The position numbers and the translations under genes were made by a program. From assembly GCA_038321775.1 (NCBI GenBank), contig JBBQFI010000001.1, forward strand, positions 248,001 to 312,000: a DNA stretch of 64,000 nucleotides, read 5' to 3'. Every line of letters starts with the position of its first letter. Position 1 is the stretch's first letter. The DNA is from JBBQFI01 sp038321775 (GTDB taxonomy: Bacteria > Verrucomicrobiota > Verrucomicrobiia > Chthoniobacterales > UBA10450). Shown piece by piece: positions 1 to 7,893 of this stretch. The notes beneath the pieces are model-generated. The model made no database searches. It worked only from the letters and a program-made list of their open reading frames with translations, and was not told the DNA's origin.

Positions 1-107
1 AGAGCGGTCAGCTCGAACAGCCGAGCCGTTTGCGCTTGTTGCGCCGTGACGTTGCTCGCATCGAAACCATTCTTTCCCAACGCGGCAAGGAGCCGGCAAA
101 GAAATAA
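1..107 (+). CDS. rpmC: 50S ribosomal protein L29, 3' end only
   Basis: The window opens inside this gene. The frame ending in TAA at 105-107 reads SGQLEQPSRLRLLRRDVARI and ends RGKEPAKK, which is the second helix and basic tail of L29. L29 sits by the peptide exit tunnel of the large subunit. Its stop overlaps the rpsQ start by one base (TAATG), so the two genes are translationally coupled. The position just before rpsQ-rplN is the usual spc/S10 order. The N-terminal half lies outside the window. Confidence 0.85.
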   Translation, partial: SGQLEQPSRLRLLRRDVARIETILSQRGKEPAKK

Positions 108-409
108 TGGCAAACGAAATTCCAGCCGTTGAAATACAGGCCTCGAGCACGGGGACGGAAGAGAAACGCCCAACGCGCAAGACGCGGGTGGGCGAAGTGA
201 TTTCCAGCGGCATGAACAAGACGATCGTGGTGCGCACGGTGACGCGTGTGCCGCACGCCAAATTCGGCAAGATCGTCAAACAAATGAAGAAGTTTTACGC
301 GCACGACGAAGAGAACAAAGCGAAGGCAGGCGACACCGTGCGCATCATGGAGACGAGACCGCTGAGCAAATTGAAACGCTGGCGTCTGGTGGAAGTGGTG
401 CAGAAGTAG
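107..409 (+). CDS. rpsQ: 30S ribosomal protein S17
   Basis: S17 is a primary 16S rRNA-binding protein of the small subunit. The OB-fold core is clear from about residue 25: TRVGEVISSGMNKTIVV, then HAKFGKIVKQMKKFYAHDEEN and GDTVRIMETRPLSKLKRWRL. The protein has 100 residues against about 85 in E. coli. The difference is an N-terminal extension of about 20 residues (MANEIPAVEIQASSTGTEE). The ATG overlaps the rpmC stop. A copy of the CCTAACGA word lies right after the stop codon, at 410-417. Confidence 0.97.
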   Translation: MANEIPAVEIQASSTGTEEKRPTRKTRVGEVISSGMNKTIVVRTVTRVPHAKFGKIVKQMKKFYAHDEENKAKAGDTVRIMETRPLSKLKRWRLVEVVQK

Positions 410-432
410 CCTAACGAAGACACGACACGCAT

Positions 433-801
433 ATGGTTTACTTAAGATCGAGACTCGATGTGGCCGACAACAGCGGCGCGCGCATGGCCACGATGATCGG
501 TGTAATCGGGCAGGGGACCGCGCAGTGCGCGGGTATCGGCGACGTCATCACCGCTAACGTGAAAGAAGCGAGCCCCAACGGCACGGTGAAAAAGGGCGAA
601 GTCGTCCGCGCCGTTCTCGTCCGCACCCGGCAGCCGATCAAGCGCCAGGATGGTTCCGTGCTCCGTTTCGACAACAACGCGATCGTCATTATCGACAAAG
701 ATTTGAACCCGCGCGGCACCCGTATTTTCGGGCCGGTCGCGCGCGAGTTGCGTGAGCGCAATTTTATGAAAATTGTCTCGCTCGCTCCGGAAGTTTTATG
801 A
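433..801 (+). CDS. rplN: 50S ribosomal protein L14
   Basis: L14 binds 23S rRNA at the subunit interface and is the docking site of the silencing factor RsfS, which is also encoded in this window (37.9-38.3 kb). The 122-residue length is normal for the family. Conserved stretches include LDVADNSGARMATMIGV, VKKGEVVRAVLVRTR and NPRGTRIFGPVARELRE near the C terminus. The stop overlaps the rplX start by 4 bases (ATGA), which suggests coupled translation. Confidence 0.98.
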   Translation: MVYLRSRLDVADNSGARMATMIGVIGQGTAQCAGIGDVITANVKEASPNGTVKKGEVVRAVLVRTRQPIKRQDGSVLRFDNNAIVIIDKDLNPRGTRIFGPVARELRERNFMKIVSLAPEVL

Positions 802-1094
802 ATCGAATCAAGCTGCACGTTAAAAAAGGCGACAACGTCGAGGTCATTTCCGGGAACTTTCGTGGTTCCACGGGAAAGATTCTCGAAGTGTTGCCGCGCA
901 AGCAGCGTGTTTTGATCGAAGGCGTGCGCATCATCAAACGCCACCTGCGCAAATCGCAGGATAATCCCGAGGGAAAAATCGCGGAACGCGAAGGTCCGAT
1001 TCACATCTCGAATGTGCGGATACTCGAGCGCAACGAGAAACCGGCGAAGAAGAAGACTGCAGAGCCGAAAGCGAAGAAAGAAAAGAAAGAGTAA
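798..1094 (+). CDS. rplX: 50S ribosomal protein L24
   Basis: L24 is an assembly-initiating protein of the large subunit. The KOW motif is visible near the N terminus (VKKGDNVEVISGNFRGSTGK), followed by RVLIEGVRIIKRH. The last 20 residues are a Lys/Glu-rich tail (KPAKKKTAEPKAKKEKKE), longer than in E. coli and like the low-complexity tails of rplO and rpsK in this operon. The start overlaps the rplN stop, and the next gene begins right after its stop. Confidence 0.96.
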   Translation: MNRIKLHVKKGDNVEVISGNFRGSTGKILEVLPRKQRVLIEGVRIIKRHLRKSQDNPEGKIAEREGPIHISNVRILERNEKPAKKKTAEPKAKKEKKE

Positions 1095-1676
1095 GTGAAA
1101 ACGGACAACGAATTTTATCGCGAATACAAGGAGCGGGTAATGCCGGCGCTGCAGCAGCAGCATGGCTATAAAAACCTGCACCAGATTCCGAAGGTGGAGA
1201 AGGTTGTGATCAACACCTCCGTTGGATCGCAATCGGACGTGAAGCAGGCGTTGGAAGATGCGAAGGCTGAGCTCGCGTTGATCACCGGACAGAAGCCATC
1301 GGAGACGCGCGCCAAGAAAAGCATTTCGAATTTCAAGTTGCGCAAAGATCAGGCGATCGGCGCCAAGGTCACTTTACGCGGCGCGCACATGTACGAATTT
1401 CTCGAGCGCTTCATCAAAGCGGCGCTGCCGCGCATCCGCGATTTTCGCGGTGTGTCGCCAAAGGGTTTCGACGGCAACGGCAACTACACGCTCGGTGTTT
1501 CCGATCAGTCGATTTTTCCTGAAGTCGAGCTTGATAAAATCAAGCGCAACATTGGTTTTGATGTTACAATCGTCACCACCGCGCGGACGAATGAAGAAGC
1601 GAAATCGCTTCTGAGTGAAATGGGAATGCCATTCAGCGATCGCGTGAAGAAACCGGTCGCACCAGCGGCCGCCTGA
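1095..1676 (+). CDS. rplE: 50S ribosomal protein L5
   Basis: L5 binds 5S rRNA in the central protuberance. The family signatures are clear: PKVEKVVINTSVG near residue 35, ITGQKPSETRAKKSISNFKLR, then RDFRGVSPKGFDGNGNYTLG and the C-terminal DVTIVTTARTNEEAKSLL. The predicted start is GTG, directly after the rplX TAA, so start and stop abut. Only 5 bases separate it from rpsH. There is therefore no room for rpsN (S14), which usually lies between these genes. Confidence 0.97.
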   Translation: MKTDNEFYREYKERVMPALQQQHGYKNLHQIPKVEKVVINTSVGSQSDVKQALEDAKAELALITGQKPSETRAKKSISNFKLRKDQAIGAKVTLRGAHMYEFLERFIKAALPRIRDFRGVSPKGFDGNGNYTLGVSDQSIFPEVELDKIKRNIGFDVTIVTTARTNEEAKSLLSEMGMPFSDRVKKPVAPAAA

Positions 1677-1681
1677 TTTTC

Positions 1682-2080
1682 ATGAGCACTGTTACCGATC
1701 CTATTGCCGACCTTCTCGCCCGCGTGCGCAATGCCACGAAGTCGCAGAAGCCGGAAATGTTTTTGCCTTATTCCAAAATCAAGAGCGACGTCGCGCGCAT
1801 TTTGAAAGAAGAGGGTTACATCACCGATTACGCGGTTGATACCGAACAGGCGCATCCGCGCATCAAGATCACGAATAAGTTTTCGAACAAAACGAGTGCG
1901 ATCACAGGATTGAAGCGTGTTAGCCGACCTGGTCTGCGCCGCTACGTTGGCGCGAAGGAGATTCCACGTGTGCTCGGCGGAATGGGAATCGCGATTCTTT
2001 CTACGCCTCGCGGTGTGCTTTCGGGACGGGAAGCGAAAAAACAAAACGTCGGAGGCGAATTGCTGGCTTACGTTTGGTAA
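1682..2080 (+). CDS. rpsH: 30S ribosomal protein S8
   Basis: S8 binds the central domain of 16S rRNA and in many bacteria also represses the spc operon. The 132-residue protein begins with the family signature DPIADLLARVRNA. It ends with the conserved region GGMGIAILSTPRGVLSGREAKK followed by GGELLAYVW. The gene follows rplE after 5 bases. A CCTAACGA word at 2083-2090 lies just after the stop, in the short spacer before rplF. Confidence 0.97.
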   Translation: MSTVTDPIADLLARVRNATKSQKPEMFLPYSKIKSDVARILKEEGYITDYAVDTEQAHPRIKITNKFSNKTSAITGLKRVSRPGLRRYVGAKEIPRVLGGMGIAILSTPRGVLSGREAKKQNVGGELLAYVW

Positions 2081-2093
2081 CGCCTAACGAGTT

Positions 2094-2633
2094 ATGTCAC
2101 GAATTGGAAATAAGCCGGTCGAGATTCCCGATAAAGTGAAGGTGAACATCAGCGATGATGGCGCCGTCGCAGTCGAGGGACCGAAAGGGAAGTTGAGCTG
2201 GAACCTGCCGCGCAACATCAAAGGCAGCGTGAAGGACAAGAGCATCTCGATCGTGCGCGATGCAGAAACACGCAGCGTAAAAGCGCTGCACGGTTTGTCG
2301 CGCAGCCTCGTGCACAACATGGTGCAGGGCGTAAGCGAAGGCTTCACCAAAAATCTCGAAATCGAGGGTGTCGGTTTCAAAGCTGCGGTGCAGGGACAGA
2401 ATTTGAATCTGAGCTTGGGATTTTCGCATCCAATTTTGTTTTCGATTCCAAAAGAAATTAAAATTACGGTCGCGGAAAACACCAAGCTCACGATTCAAGG
2501 CATCGACAAAAAATTGGTCGGCCAGGTCGCGGCAGATATTCGCCGTTACTATCCGCCTGAGCCTTACAAGGGTAAGGGCGTGCGTTATGCGGGCGAACAG
2601 GTGCGACGCAAGGAAGGAAAAACGGTTCAGTAA
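2094..2633 (+). CDS. rplF: 50S ribosomal protein L6
   Basis: L6 lies near the GTPase-associated centre of the large subunit. The 179-residue length is typical. The N terminus MSRIGNKPVEIPDKV and the C-terminal signature YYPPEPYKGKGVRYAGEQVRRKEGK identify the family, and the two tandem L6 folds span the whole length. The stop overlaps the rplR start by one base (TAATG). Confidence 0.97.
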   Translation: MSRIGNKPVEIPDKVKVNISDDGAVAVEGPKGKLSWNLPRNIKGSVKDKSISIVRDAETRSVKALHGLSRSLVHNMVQGVSEGFTKNLEIEGVGFKAAVQGQNLNLSLGFSHPILFSIPKEIKITVAENTKLTIQGIDKKLVGQVAADIRRYYPPEPYKGKGVRYAGEQVRRKEGKTVQ

Positions 2634-3001
2634 TGAGCGCGGCCACCGATAGAAAAAAGATCCGGCATCGGATTCATACTCGGATCAGAAAACGAGTGAG
2701 CGGGACGGCAGAACGTCCGCGGCTCGCCGTTCATTTTTCCGGCAAGCATGTTTACGCGCAGGTCGTGGACGATGATGCGGGCAAAACGCTGGCCTCGGCG
2801 GCGACGACCGAGAAGGATTTGCGGGGCAAAGGAAAAGCTGCGGCAAACCGGACCACAGCGGAGCAAATTGGGAAAGCAATCGCGGAACGTTTGCTCGCGA
2901 AAAAAGTGGACAAGGTCATCTTCGACCGCGGCGGATTTCTTTATCACGGCAAAGTGAAAGCGCTTGCTGATGCGGCCCGCGAAGGCGGATTAAAATTTTA
3001 G
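2633..3001 (+). CDS. rplR: 50S ribosomal protein L18
   Basis: L18 binds 5S rRNA together with L5. The 122-residue sequence has an N-terminal basic arm (RKKIRHRIHTRIRKRVSG). It is followed by TAERPRLAVHFSGKHVYAQVVDD and the C-terminal DRGGFLYHGKVKALADAAREGG, all typical of bacterial L18. It lies between rplF and rpsE in standard spc order, with about 10 bases before rpsE. Confidence 0.97.
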   Translation: MSAATDRKKIRHRIHTRIRKRVSGTAERPRLAVHFSGKHVYAQVVDDDAGKTLASAATTEKDLRGKGKAAANRTTAEQIGKAIAERLLAKKVDKVIFDRGGFLYHGKVKALADAAREGGLKF

Positions 3002-3011
3002 GAACAACTTC

Positions 3012-3569
3012 ATGGCACAACCTCACGGCGGCGGCAGACGCAGCGCAGATCGAAACACGGATAAAAGTTCGGCGGCAAGAGGCGATACGACCGAGAAGGT
3101 CGTTTTCATCAATCGTTGCGCGAAAGTGGTGAAGGGTGGACGGCGCTTCAGCTTTAGCGCGTTGATTGTCGCGGGCGATCACGACGGCAGTGTTGGCGTC
3201 GGATTTGGGAAAGCGAACGAAGTCGCGGAAGCGATTCGCAAAGCTTCGGAAGCGGCACGCAAAGGCATGGAAAAAGTTTCGCTGCACGGAAATACGATTC
3301 CGCACGAAACGATCGGAACTTTCGGCGGTGGTCGCGTTTTGTTGCGTCCAGCATCACCGGGAACGGGCGTGATTGCGGGCGGTGGGGTACGCGCGGTTGT
3401 GGAAGCAGCGGGAATCCGCGATGTCCTTGCCAAGTCGTTAGGCTCAAGCAATCACTCCAATGTGGTGAAGGCGACAATTGAAGCATTGCGCGGCCTGCGC
3501 CGAAAAGATGAGATTTTTAAATTGCGCGGTATCCGCGTAAACGAAGGAAGGACTGAGCAGCAGTCATGA
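3012..3569 (+). CDS. rpsE: 30S ribosomal protein S5
   Basis: S5 shapes the mRNA entry tunnel and affects decoding accuracy. The S5 double-stranded RNA-binding region is seen as VVKGGRRFSFSALIVAGDHD then GVGFGKANEVAEAIRKA. The C-terminal domain contains PASPGTGVIAGGGVRAVVEAAGI. The N terminus has about 20 extra polar residues (GGGRRSADRNTDKSSAARG). The end overlaps the rplO start by 4 bases (ATGA), so rpmD (L30), usually found here, is absent. A TCGTTAGG word at 3435 is read as Ser-Leu-Gly. Confidence 0.97.
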   Translation: MAQPHGGGRRSADRNTDKSSAARGDTTEKVVFINRCAKVVKGGRRFSFSALIVAGDHDGSVGVGFGKANEVAEAIRKASEAARKGMEKVSLHGNTIPHETIGTFGGGRVLLRPASPGTGVIAGGGVRAVVEAAGIRDVLAKSLGSSNHSNVVKATIEALRGLRRKDEIFKLRGIRVNEGRTEQQS

Positions 3570-4171
3570 TTCGATTGCACAATTTACGGCCCCGCCCCGG
3601 TTCACGTCATCGCGTGAAGCGACTCGGAATTGGCGAAAGCTCCGGGCACGGCAAGACGAGCGGCAAAGGTCACAAGGGGCAGAAGGCCCGTTCCGGTGGA
3701 AGTATTCGCCTCGGTTTCGAAGGCGGCCAAATGCCGCTCATTCGTCGGTTGCCGAAACGAGGTTTCAACAATGCGGCGTTCCACAAGAATTACGCGATCG
3801 TGAATCTCGACACGCTGAATACGTTCAAAGCGGGAACGACGGTGAACGAACAGTTGCTGCGCGAATCCAACATGATCCGCGGAAATTTTGTGGGAATTAA
3901 GATTCTTGGTGACGGCGAACTGAAACACGGCATGACGATTGAAGCCGACAAGTTCAGCGAATCGGCGCGCGCGAAAATTGAGAAGGCTGGGGGCACTATC
4001 ACAGTGCGTGAGGCGCGCCAACTGCCGACCGAGGCCGCCGCGAAGGAACCTGAATCTGCAGCTGCCGTTGATGCGAAGCCTAAGAAAAAGGCGACAAAGA
4101 AGACCGCTGCGAAAAAGGCGGCCGCGCCCAAAAAAGCGCCGGCCAAGAAGAAGAAATCAGCGAAGCGCTAG
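3566..4171 (+). CDS. rplO: 50S ribosomal protein L15 with a long basic C-terminal tail
   Basis: L15 is a late-assembly protein of the large subunit. The family start MIRLHNLRPRPGSRHRVKRLG and the Gly-rich GHGKTSGKGHKGQKARSGG are clear. The conserved core ends near residue 150 (ARAKIEKAGGTITVRE). The final 50 or so residues are an unusual low-complexity Lys/Ala/Pro tail (AKKAAAPKKAPAKKKKSAKR) that resembles histone H1. This gives 201 residues against about 145 in E. coli. The tail is probably surface-exposed and RNA-binding, but that is an inference. Confidence 0.95.
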   Translation: MIRLHNLRPRPGSRHRVKRLGIGESSGHGKTSGKGHKGQKARSGGSIRLGFEGGQMPLIRRLPKRGFNNAAFHKNYAIVNLDTLNTFKAGTTVNEQLLRESNMIRGNFVGIKILGDGELKHGMTIEADKFSESARAKIEKAGGTITVREARQLPTEAAAKEPESAAAVDAKPKKKATKKTAAKKAAAPKKAPAKKKKSAKR

Positions 4172-4190
4172 TCGTGAGAAAGGGTAGCTG

Positions 4191-5696
4191 ATGGTTTCGG
4201 CGTTTCTCAATTCAGTCAAAATTCCGGAGCTACGCCGGCGGATCCTGTTCACGCTTGCGGTGATCGTGATCGTTCGTCTCGGCGCGGCCATCAGCACGCC
4301 GGGCGTAAATGCTGCCGTCCTCCAGGAGTGGTTTCAAACTTCAAGCCAAGGACAAGGCGGGAATGTCGCGGCGCTCTTTAATCTTTTTAGTGGTGGTGCG
4401 CTGGAAAACTGCGCCATCTTTTCGTTAGGCATCATGCCCTACATCAGTGCGTCGATCATGATGCAGCTGTTGACGGCGGTGATTCCGCGACTGGGTCGCA
4501 TGGCGCGCGAAGATGGTGGTCGGCAGAAGATCATGCAATACACGCGTATCGCGACGGTCGTGCTCTGTATTTTCCAAGGTTATTTGCTCGCGGTTTCTTT
4601 TCAACATCCGGAGTCGTATCACACGATGCTTCCCGGAATCACGGAGACGATGGGGAAGCTCGGTATTCCCCTAGTGGACAATCCCGGATTGTCTTTTCGA
4701 TTAATTACAGTGCTTTCCCTAACGACAGGAACGTTGTTCCTGATGTGGCTGGGCGATCAAATCACGGAGCGCGGAATCGGCAATGGTATTTCACTGATCA
4801 TCACAGTTGGAATTGTGGCGCGCTTGCCCGCAGCGTTAGCGCAGGCGTGGAAGACTTTTGTTCCTTCCAGCCAGACCGGAACGAGCCAGGTGAATCCGGC
4901 GATTCTCGTTTTGATGGTGGCGTTCTTATTTATCGTGATCGCAGCGGTAATCGCAGTGACGCAAGGTCAGCGGAAGATTACCGTGCAGTACGCGAAGCGC
5001 GTTGTCGGTCGGAAAATGTACGGCGGACAAACGCAATACATGCCGTTGAAAGTGAATTACGCGGGTGTAATGCCGATTATTTTCGCGTGGGCACTTTTGC
5101 TTTTCCCGACGACCATCGTCAGCGTCGCTTTCAAAAACAGTCCGACGGCGCGGCAGATCTCCGAAATGCTTTCGAGCGGCTGGCTCCATTATGTCGTGCT
5201 CGCGGCGATGATTTTCTTCTTCAGTTATTTTTGGGTGGCAACTCAGTTTCAGCCGGCGCAGATCGCAGACGATCTGAAAAAGTACGGCGGCTATATCCCC
5301 GGCGTGCGCCCCGGAAAACCAACTGCGGATTTTCTCGATTACACGATGACGCGGCTGACTTTTGCCGGCGCGATCTTCCTGACGCTGATCGCGATCCTGC
5401 CGAGTTTACTCAGTCAGGGATTGCATGTCCCAACTATTACCGCGCAATTTTTCGGCGGCACAAGCTTGCTCATTATCGTCGGTGTTATGCTCGATACGAT
5501 GCGCCAGGTGGAGACGCATTTGATTCAACGACATTACGACGGTTTTCTGCGTAAAGGTCGCATCCGCGGACGCAGTTTCGATCGTGCATCCTACAATCGC
5601 GGTGACGCGGCGGGGCAGGGAATGTTAATGTGGCTGTATGTTGGTATTGCTGTTCTGGTCATCGGTGGAGTCGCCATTTTCCTTTACGGTCGCTAA
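4191..5696 (+). CDS. secY: Protein translocase subunit SecY
   Basis: SecY forms the protein-conducting channel of the Sec translocon in the inner membrane. The 501-residue protein has the expected series of about ten hydrophobic segments. Conserved landmarks are GALENCAIFSLGIMPYISASI, the cytosolic loop QGQRKITVQYAKRVVGRKMYGG and the C-terminal loop YGGYIPGVRPGKPTADFLDY. It sits in its usual place after rplO and is followed with no gap by adk. Two copies of the TCGTTAGG/CCTAACGA word lie inside it (4422, 4718). Confidence 0.98.
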   Translation: MVSAFLNSVKIPELRRRILFTLAVIVIVRLGAAISTPGVNAAVLQEWFQTSSQGQGGNVAALFNLFSGGALENCAIFSLGIMPYISASIMMQLLTAVIPRLGRMAREDGGRQKIMQYTRIATVVLCIFQGYLLAVSFQHPESYHTMLPGITETMGKLGIPLVDNPGLSFRLITVLSLTTGTLFLMWLGDQITERGIGNGISLIITVGIVARLPAALAQAWKTFVPSSQTGTSQVNPAILVLMVAFLFIVIAAVIAVTQGQRKITVQYAKRVVGRKMYGGQTQYMPLKVNYAGVMPIIFAWALLLFPTTIVSVAFKNSPTARQISEMLSSGWLHYVVLAAMIFFFSYFWVATQFQPAQIADDLKKYGGYIPGVRPGKPTADFLDYTMTRLTFAGAIFLTLIAILPSLLSQGLHVPTITAQFFGGTSLLIIVGVMLDTMRQVETHLIQRHYDGFLRKGRIRGRSFDRASYNRGDAAGQGMLMWLYVGIAVLVIGGVAIFLYGR

Positions 5697-6353
5697 GTGA
5701 AACGACGTCTCGTGCTGCTTGGTGCGCCCGGTTCCGGTAAAGGAACACAGGCGGAAATGATTACGCGCCAGTTTGGAATTCCTGTGACATCGCCCGGCGC
5801 GATCCTTCGTCGCGAACGAGACTTGGGCACGCCACTCGGTTTGAAGACCGCGGATACGACACAGCATGGCGGCTTGGTTTCGGATGAAATCATTGTTGGA
5901 CTGATTGAAGATTGGCTGCGCTTGCACGGCGGTTACGGTTTTGTTTTTGACGGTTTTCCGCGCACGCTGCCTCAGGCGAACAGTCTCCAGGCAATTTTGG
6001 AACGGCTGCATACGCCGTTAGATCTCGCGATTTGGCTAGATGTTTCTGAAGAAACGGTGCGCGATCGCATCGCGAGTCGATTGCAATGTCAGGGCTGTGG
6101 GTTCACCACCAGCGTGACGAGCGCAAAATTTGCGGAACGTCCGGTCTGTCCGTATTGCGACGGATCACTCGTTAGGCGAAATGACGACGACGCGTCGGTC
6201 TTGCTGAACCGTCTCGCGGAATTCAACGCCAAAACGCAGCCGCTGGCCGATTTTTACGAAAAGGTTTCTTCACTACGGCGTATTGATGGAAATCGCGATC
6301 GCGATGCGGTCTTTGCGGATATTTCGCAATTGATCGAACAAAAGTCGGCATGA
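5697..6353 (+). CDS. adk: Adenylate kinase, zinc-lid type
   Basis: This enzyme interconverts ATP plus AMP with two ADP. The P-loop GAPGSGKGTQ is at the N terminus and FDGFPRT marks the NMP-binding core. The lid contains CQGC at about residue 127 and CPYC about 20 residues later, a four-cysteine zinc site typical of Gram-positive and some other adenylate kinases. The start is GTG, immediately after the secY stop. The end overlaps map by 4 bases. A TCGTTAGG word at 6169 is read as Leu-Val-Arg. Confidence 0.97.
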   Translation: MKRRLVLLGAPGSGKGTQAEMITRQFGIPVTSPGAILRRERDLGTPLGLKTADTTQHGGLVSDEIIVGLIEDWLRLHGGYGFVFDGFPRTLPQANSLQAILERLHTPLDLAIWLDVSEETVRDRIASRLQCQGCGFTTSVTSAKFAERPVCPYCDGSLVRRNDDDASVLLNRLAEFNAKTQPLADFYEKVSSLRRIDGNRDRDAVFADISQLIEQKSA

Positions 6354-7126
6354 TTCCGATTAAGTCCGGAAAAGAAATCGATAAGATGCGGCAGGCATGT
6401 CGCACTGCGAGCGAAATTCTCGAGCGTGTCGCCGAATTGGTGCGGCCAGGAATTTCGACGAAAGAAGTCGACCAGGCCGCCGCCGATTTCATGGAAGAGG
6501 CGAAGGTCAAAAGTGCATTTCTCGGATATCGACTCGGCCATCGCGTTTTTCCCGGAAACATCTGCATTTCCCTTAATGACGAAATCGTGCACGGCATCGG
6601 AAGTCAGCGACGGATCCAGTACGGCGACATCGTAAAACTTGATATCGGCGTGGTGCAGGAGGGCTGGGTGGGCGACACGGCGACGACAGTTCCGGTTGGC
6701 GTGATTGATGATCGCACCGAACAATTGTTGCGCGTGACGGAGAAGGCGCTGGCGCGGGCGATTGCCGTTGCAACCGAAGGCCTGCGGTTGGGCGATCTGT
6801 GCGCGGAAATCGAGGATGAAGCGACGAAACACCAATTCTCGGTCGTGCGCGAATTTGTTGGTCACGGCGTCGGCCGAAAACTGCACGAAGAGCCGCAGGT
6901 TCCGAATTACGGGAAACGCGGGAGTGGCCCGAGGCTCAAGTCCGGGATGACCCTTGCGATTGAACCGATGATTAATTTAGGCGCCGCCTCTGTCCGATTG
7001 CTCGAAGACGGCTGGACGGTCTGCACGGCAGACGGAATGCCCTCGGCGCATTTCGAACATACCATTCTCATCACGGGCGAAGCGCCCGAAGTTTTGACAT
7101 GGCGCGGAAAGACGCAATTGAAGTAG
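6350..7126 (+). CDS. map: Methionine aminopeptidase, type I
   Basis: The enzyme removes the initiator methionine from new proteins and uses two metal ions. The metal ligands are visible: the two Asp in DIGVVQEGWVGDTATT, His in GHGVGRKLHEEP, Glu in AIEPMIN and Glu in HFEHTILIT. The 258-residue length fits the short type I form without an N-terminal zinc finger. Its 3' end overlaps infA by 28 bases in another frame. The order secY-adk-map-infA-rpmJ is the classic arrangement. Confidence 0.98.
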   Translation: MIPIKSGKEIDKMRQACRTASEILERVAELVRPGISTKEVDQAAADFMEEAKVKSAFLGYRLGHRVFPGNICISLNDEIVHGIGSQRRIQYGDIVKLDIGVVQEGWVGDTATTVPVGVIDDRTEQLLRVTEKALARAIAVATEGLRLGDLCAEIEDEATKHQFSVVREFVGHGVGRKLHEEPQVPNYGKRGSGPRLKSGMTLAIEPMINLGAASVRLLEDGWTVCTADGMPSAHFEHTILITGEAPEVLTWRGKTQLK

Positions 7127-7317
7127 AAGGCACGGTCGACGAGCTTTTACCCAATACGATGTTTCGCGTGGCACTGCCCAACGGCCATCGTGTGCTTGCG
7201 CATGTCTCCGGAAAAATGCGGCCGCACTTCATTCGCATCTTGCCAGGAGACAAAGTTATGCTACAGATTTCACCCTACGATTTGTCGAAGGGGCGGATTA
7301 CTTTTCGCCAAAAGTGA
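7099..7317 (+). CDS. infA: Translation initiation factor IF-1
   Basis: IF-1 occupies the ribosomal A site during initiation. The 72-residue S1-like OB fold is complete: DAIEVEGTVDELLPNTMFRV, then NGHRVLAHVSGKMR and the terminal GDKVMLQISPYDLSKGRITF. The start codon lies 28 bases inside map, so it is probably translated by coupling. An intrinsic-terminator-like hairpin follows directly (7321-7345). Confidence 0.97.
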   Translation: MARKDAIEVEGTVDELLPNTMFRVALPNGHRVLAHVSGKMRPHFIRILPGDKVMLQISPYDLSKGRITFRQK

Positions 7318-7320
7318 CAG

Positions 7321-7345
7321 CGCGGAGATCGGCTCCGCGTTTTTC
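7321..7345 (+). terminator. Terminator-like hairpin between infA and rpmJ
   Basis: A perfect 7-bp stem (CGCGGAG pairing with CTCCGCG) with a 5-base loop is followed at once by five T residues. This is the form of a Rho-independent terminator. It stands inside the operon, between infA and rpmJ, so it may act as an attenuator or partial terminator that lowers expression of rpmJ-rpsM-rpsK-rpsD relative to the genes before it. Confidence 0.6.
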
Positions 7346-7352
7346 GTTGAAC

Positions 7353-7466
7353 ATGAAAGTACGACCATCTGTTAAAAGACTTTGTGAAGCGTGTAAGATC
7401 GTGAAGCGCAAGAATGTTGTGCGCGTGATCTGCAAGAACCCGCGCCATAAACAGCGCCAGGGATAG
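7353..7466 (+). CDS. rpmJ: 50S ribosomal protein L36
   Basis: This short frame encodes 37 residues beginning MKVRPSVKRLCEACKIVKRK and ending NPRHKQRQG. The pattern of Cys-x2-Cys, then Cys and His (CEAC, CKNPRH), is the zinc site of the C+ form of L36. It lies between infA and rpsM in the standard order. The start ATG comes about 8 bases after the terminator-like hairpin. Confidence 0.95.
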   Translation: MKVRPSVKRLCEACKIVKRKNVVRVICKNPRHKQRQG

Positions 7467-7473
7467 GAAATTT

Positions 7474-7869
7474 ATGCCTCGATTACTTGGAGTTGAAATT
7501 CCGGCGGAAAAACGCATCGAAGCGTCGCTCACGTATATTTATGGGATTGGGCCGAGCACAGCGAGACGCATTCTGGAGCGAACAAATATCGACCCGAATT
7601 TGCGCGCAAAGAATCTGACGCCGCAGCAGGTCAACGAAATCATCCAGACAATCACGGCGAACAAATTTAAAATTGAAGGTGACCTTCGCCGGGACGTGCA
7701 GGGCAACTTGAAACGTTTGCAGGCAATCAATTGTTATCGCGGCATCCGGCATCGACGCGGCTTGCCCGTGCGCGGTCAGCGCACATCGACAAACGCGCGG
7801 ACGCGTAAAGGTCCTCGTAAAACGGTTGGCGTGATTCGCAACAAGGACGCAAAAGCTGGCAAGGTTTAG
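7474..7869 (+). CDS. rpsM: 30S ribosomal protein S13
   Basis: S13 lies at the head of the small subunit and contacts L5 and the P-site tRNA. The sequence has the family start MPRLLGVEIPAEKR and YIYGIGPSTARRILE. It ends with the C-terminal arm RHRRGLPVRGQRTSTNARTR. The length of 131 residues is only slightly above average. The gene starts 7 bases after rpmJ. A CCTAACGA word sits at 7877-7884, between it and rpsK. Confidence 0.98.
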   Translation: MPRLLGVEIPAEKRIEASLTYIYGIGPSTARRILERTNIDPNLRAKNLTPQQVNEIIQTITANKFKIEGDLRRDVQGNLKRLQAINCYRGIRHRRGLPVRGQRTSTNARTRKGPRKTVGVIRNKDAKAGKV

Positions 7870-7893
7870 TTGCCTGCCTAACGAATTAAGATA

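Noticed and set aside
438..1232. Long reverse-strand open frame of 264 codons over rplN, rplX and rplE
   Set aside because: It is a shadow of three well-identified ribosomal genes on the other strand. Its translation is low-complexity and has no family features.
4745..5554. Open frame of 269 codons within secY in another frame
   Set aside because: secY is complete and unmistakable in the main frame. The other frame is Arg- and Asp-rich with no family marks.
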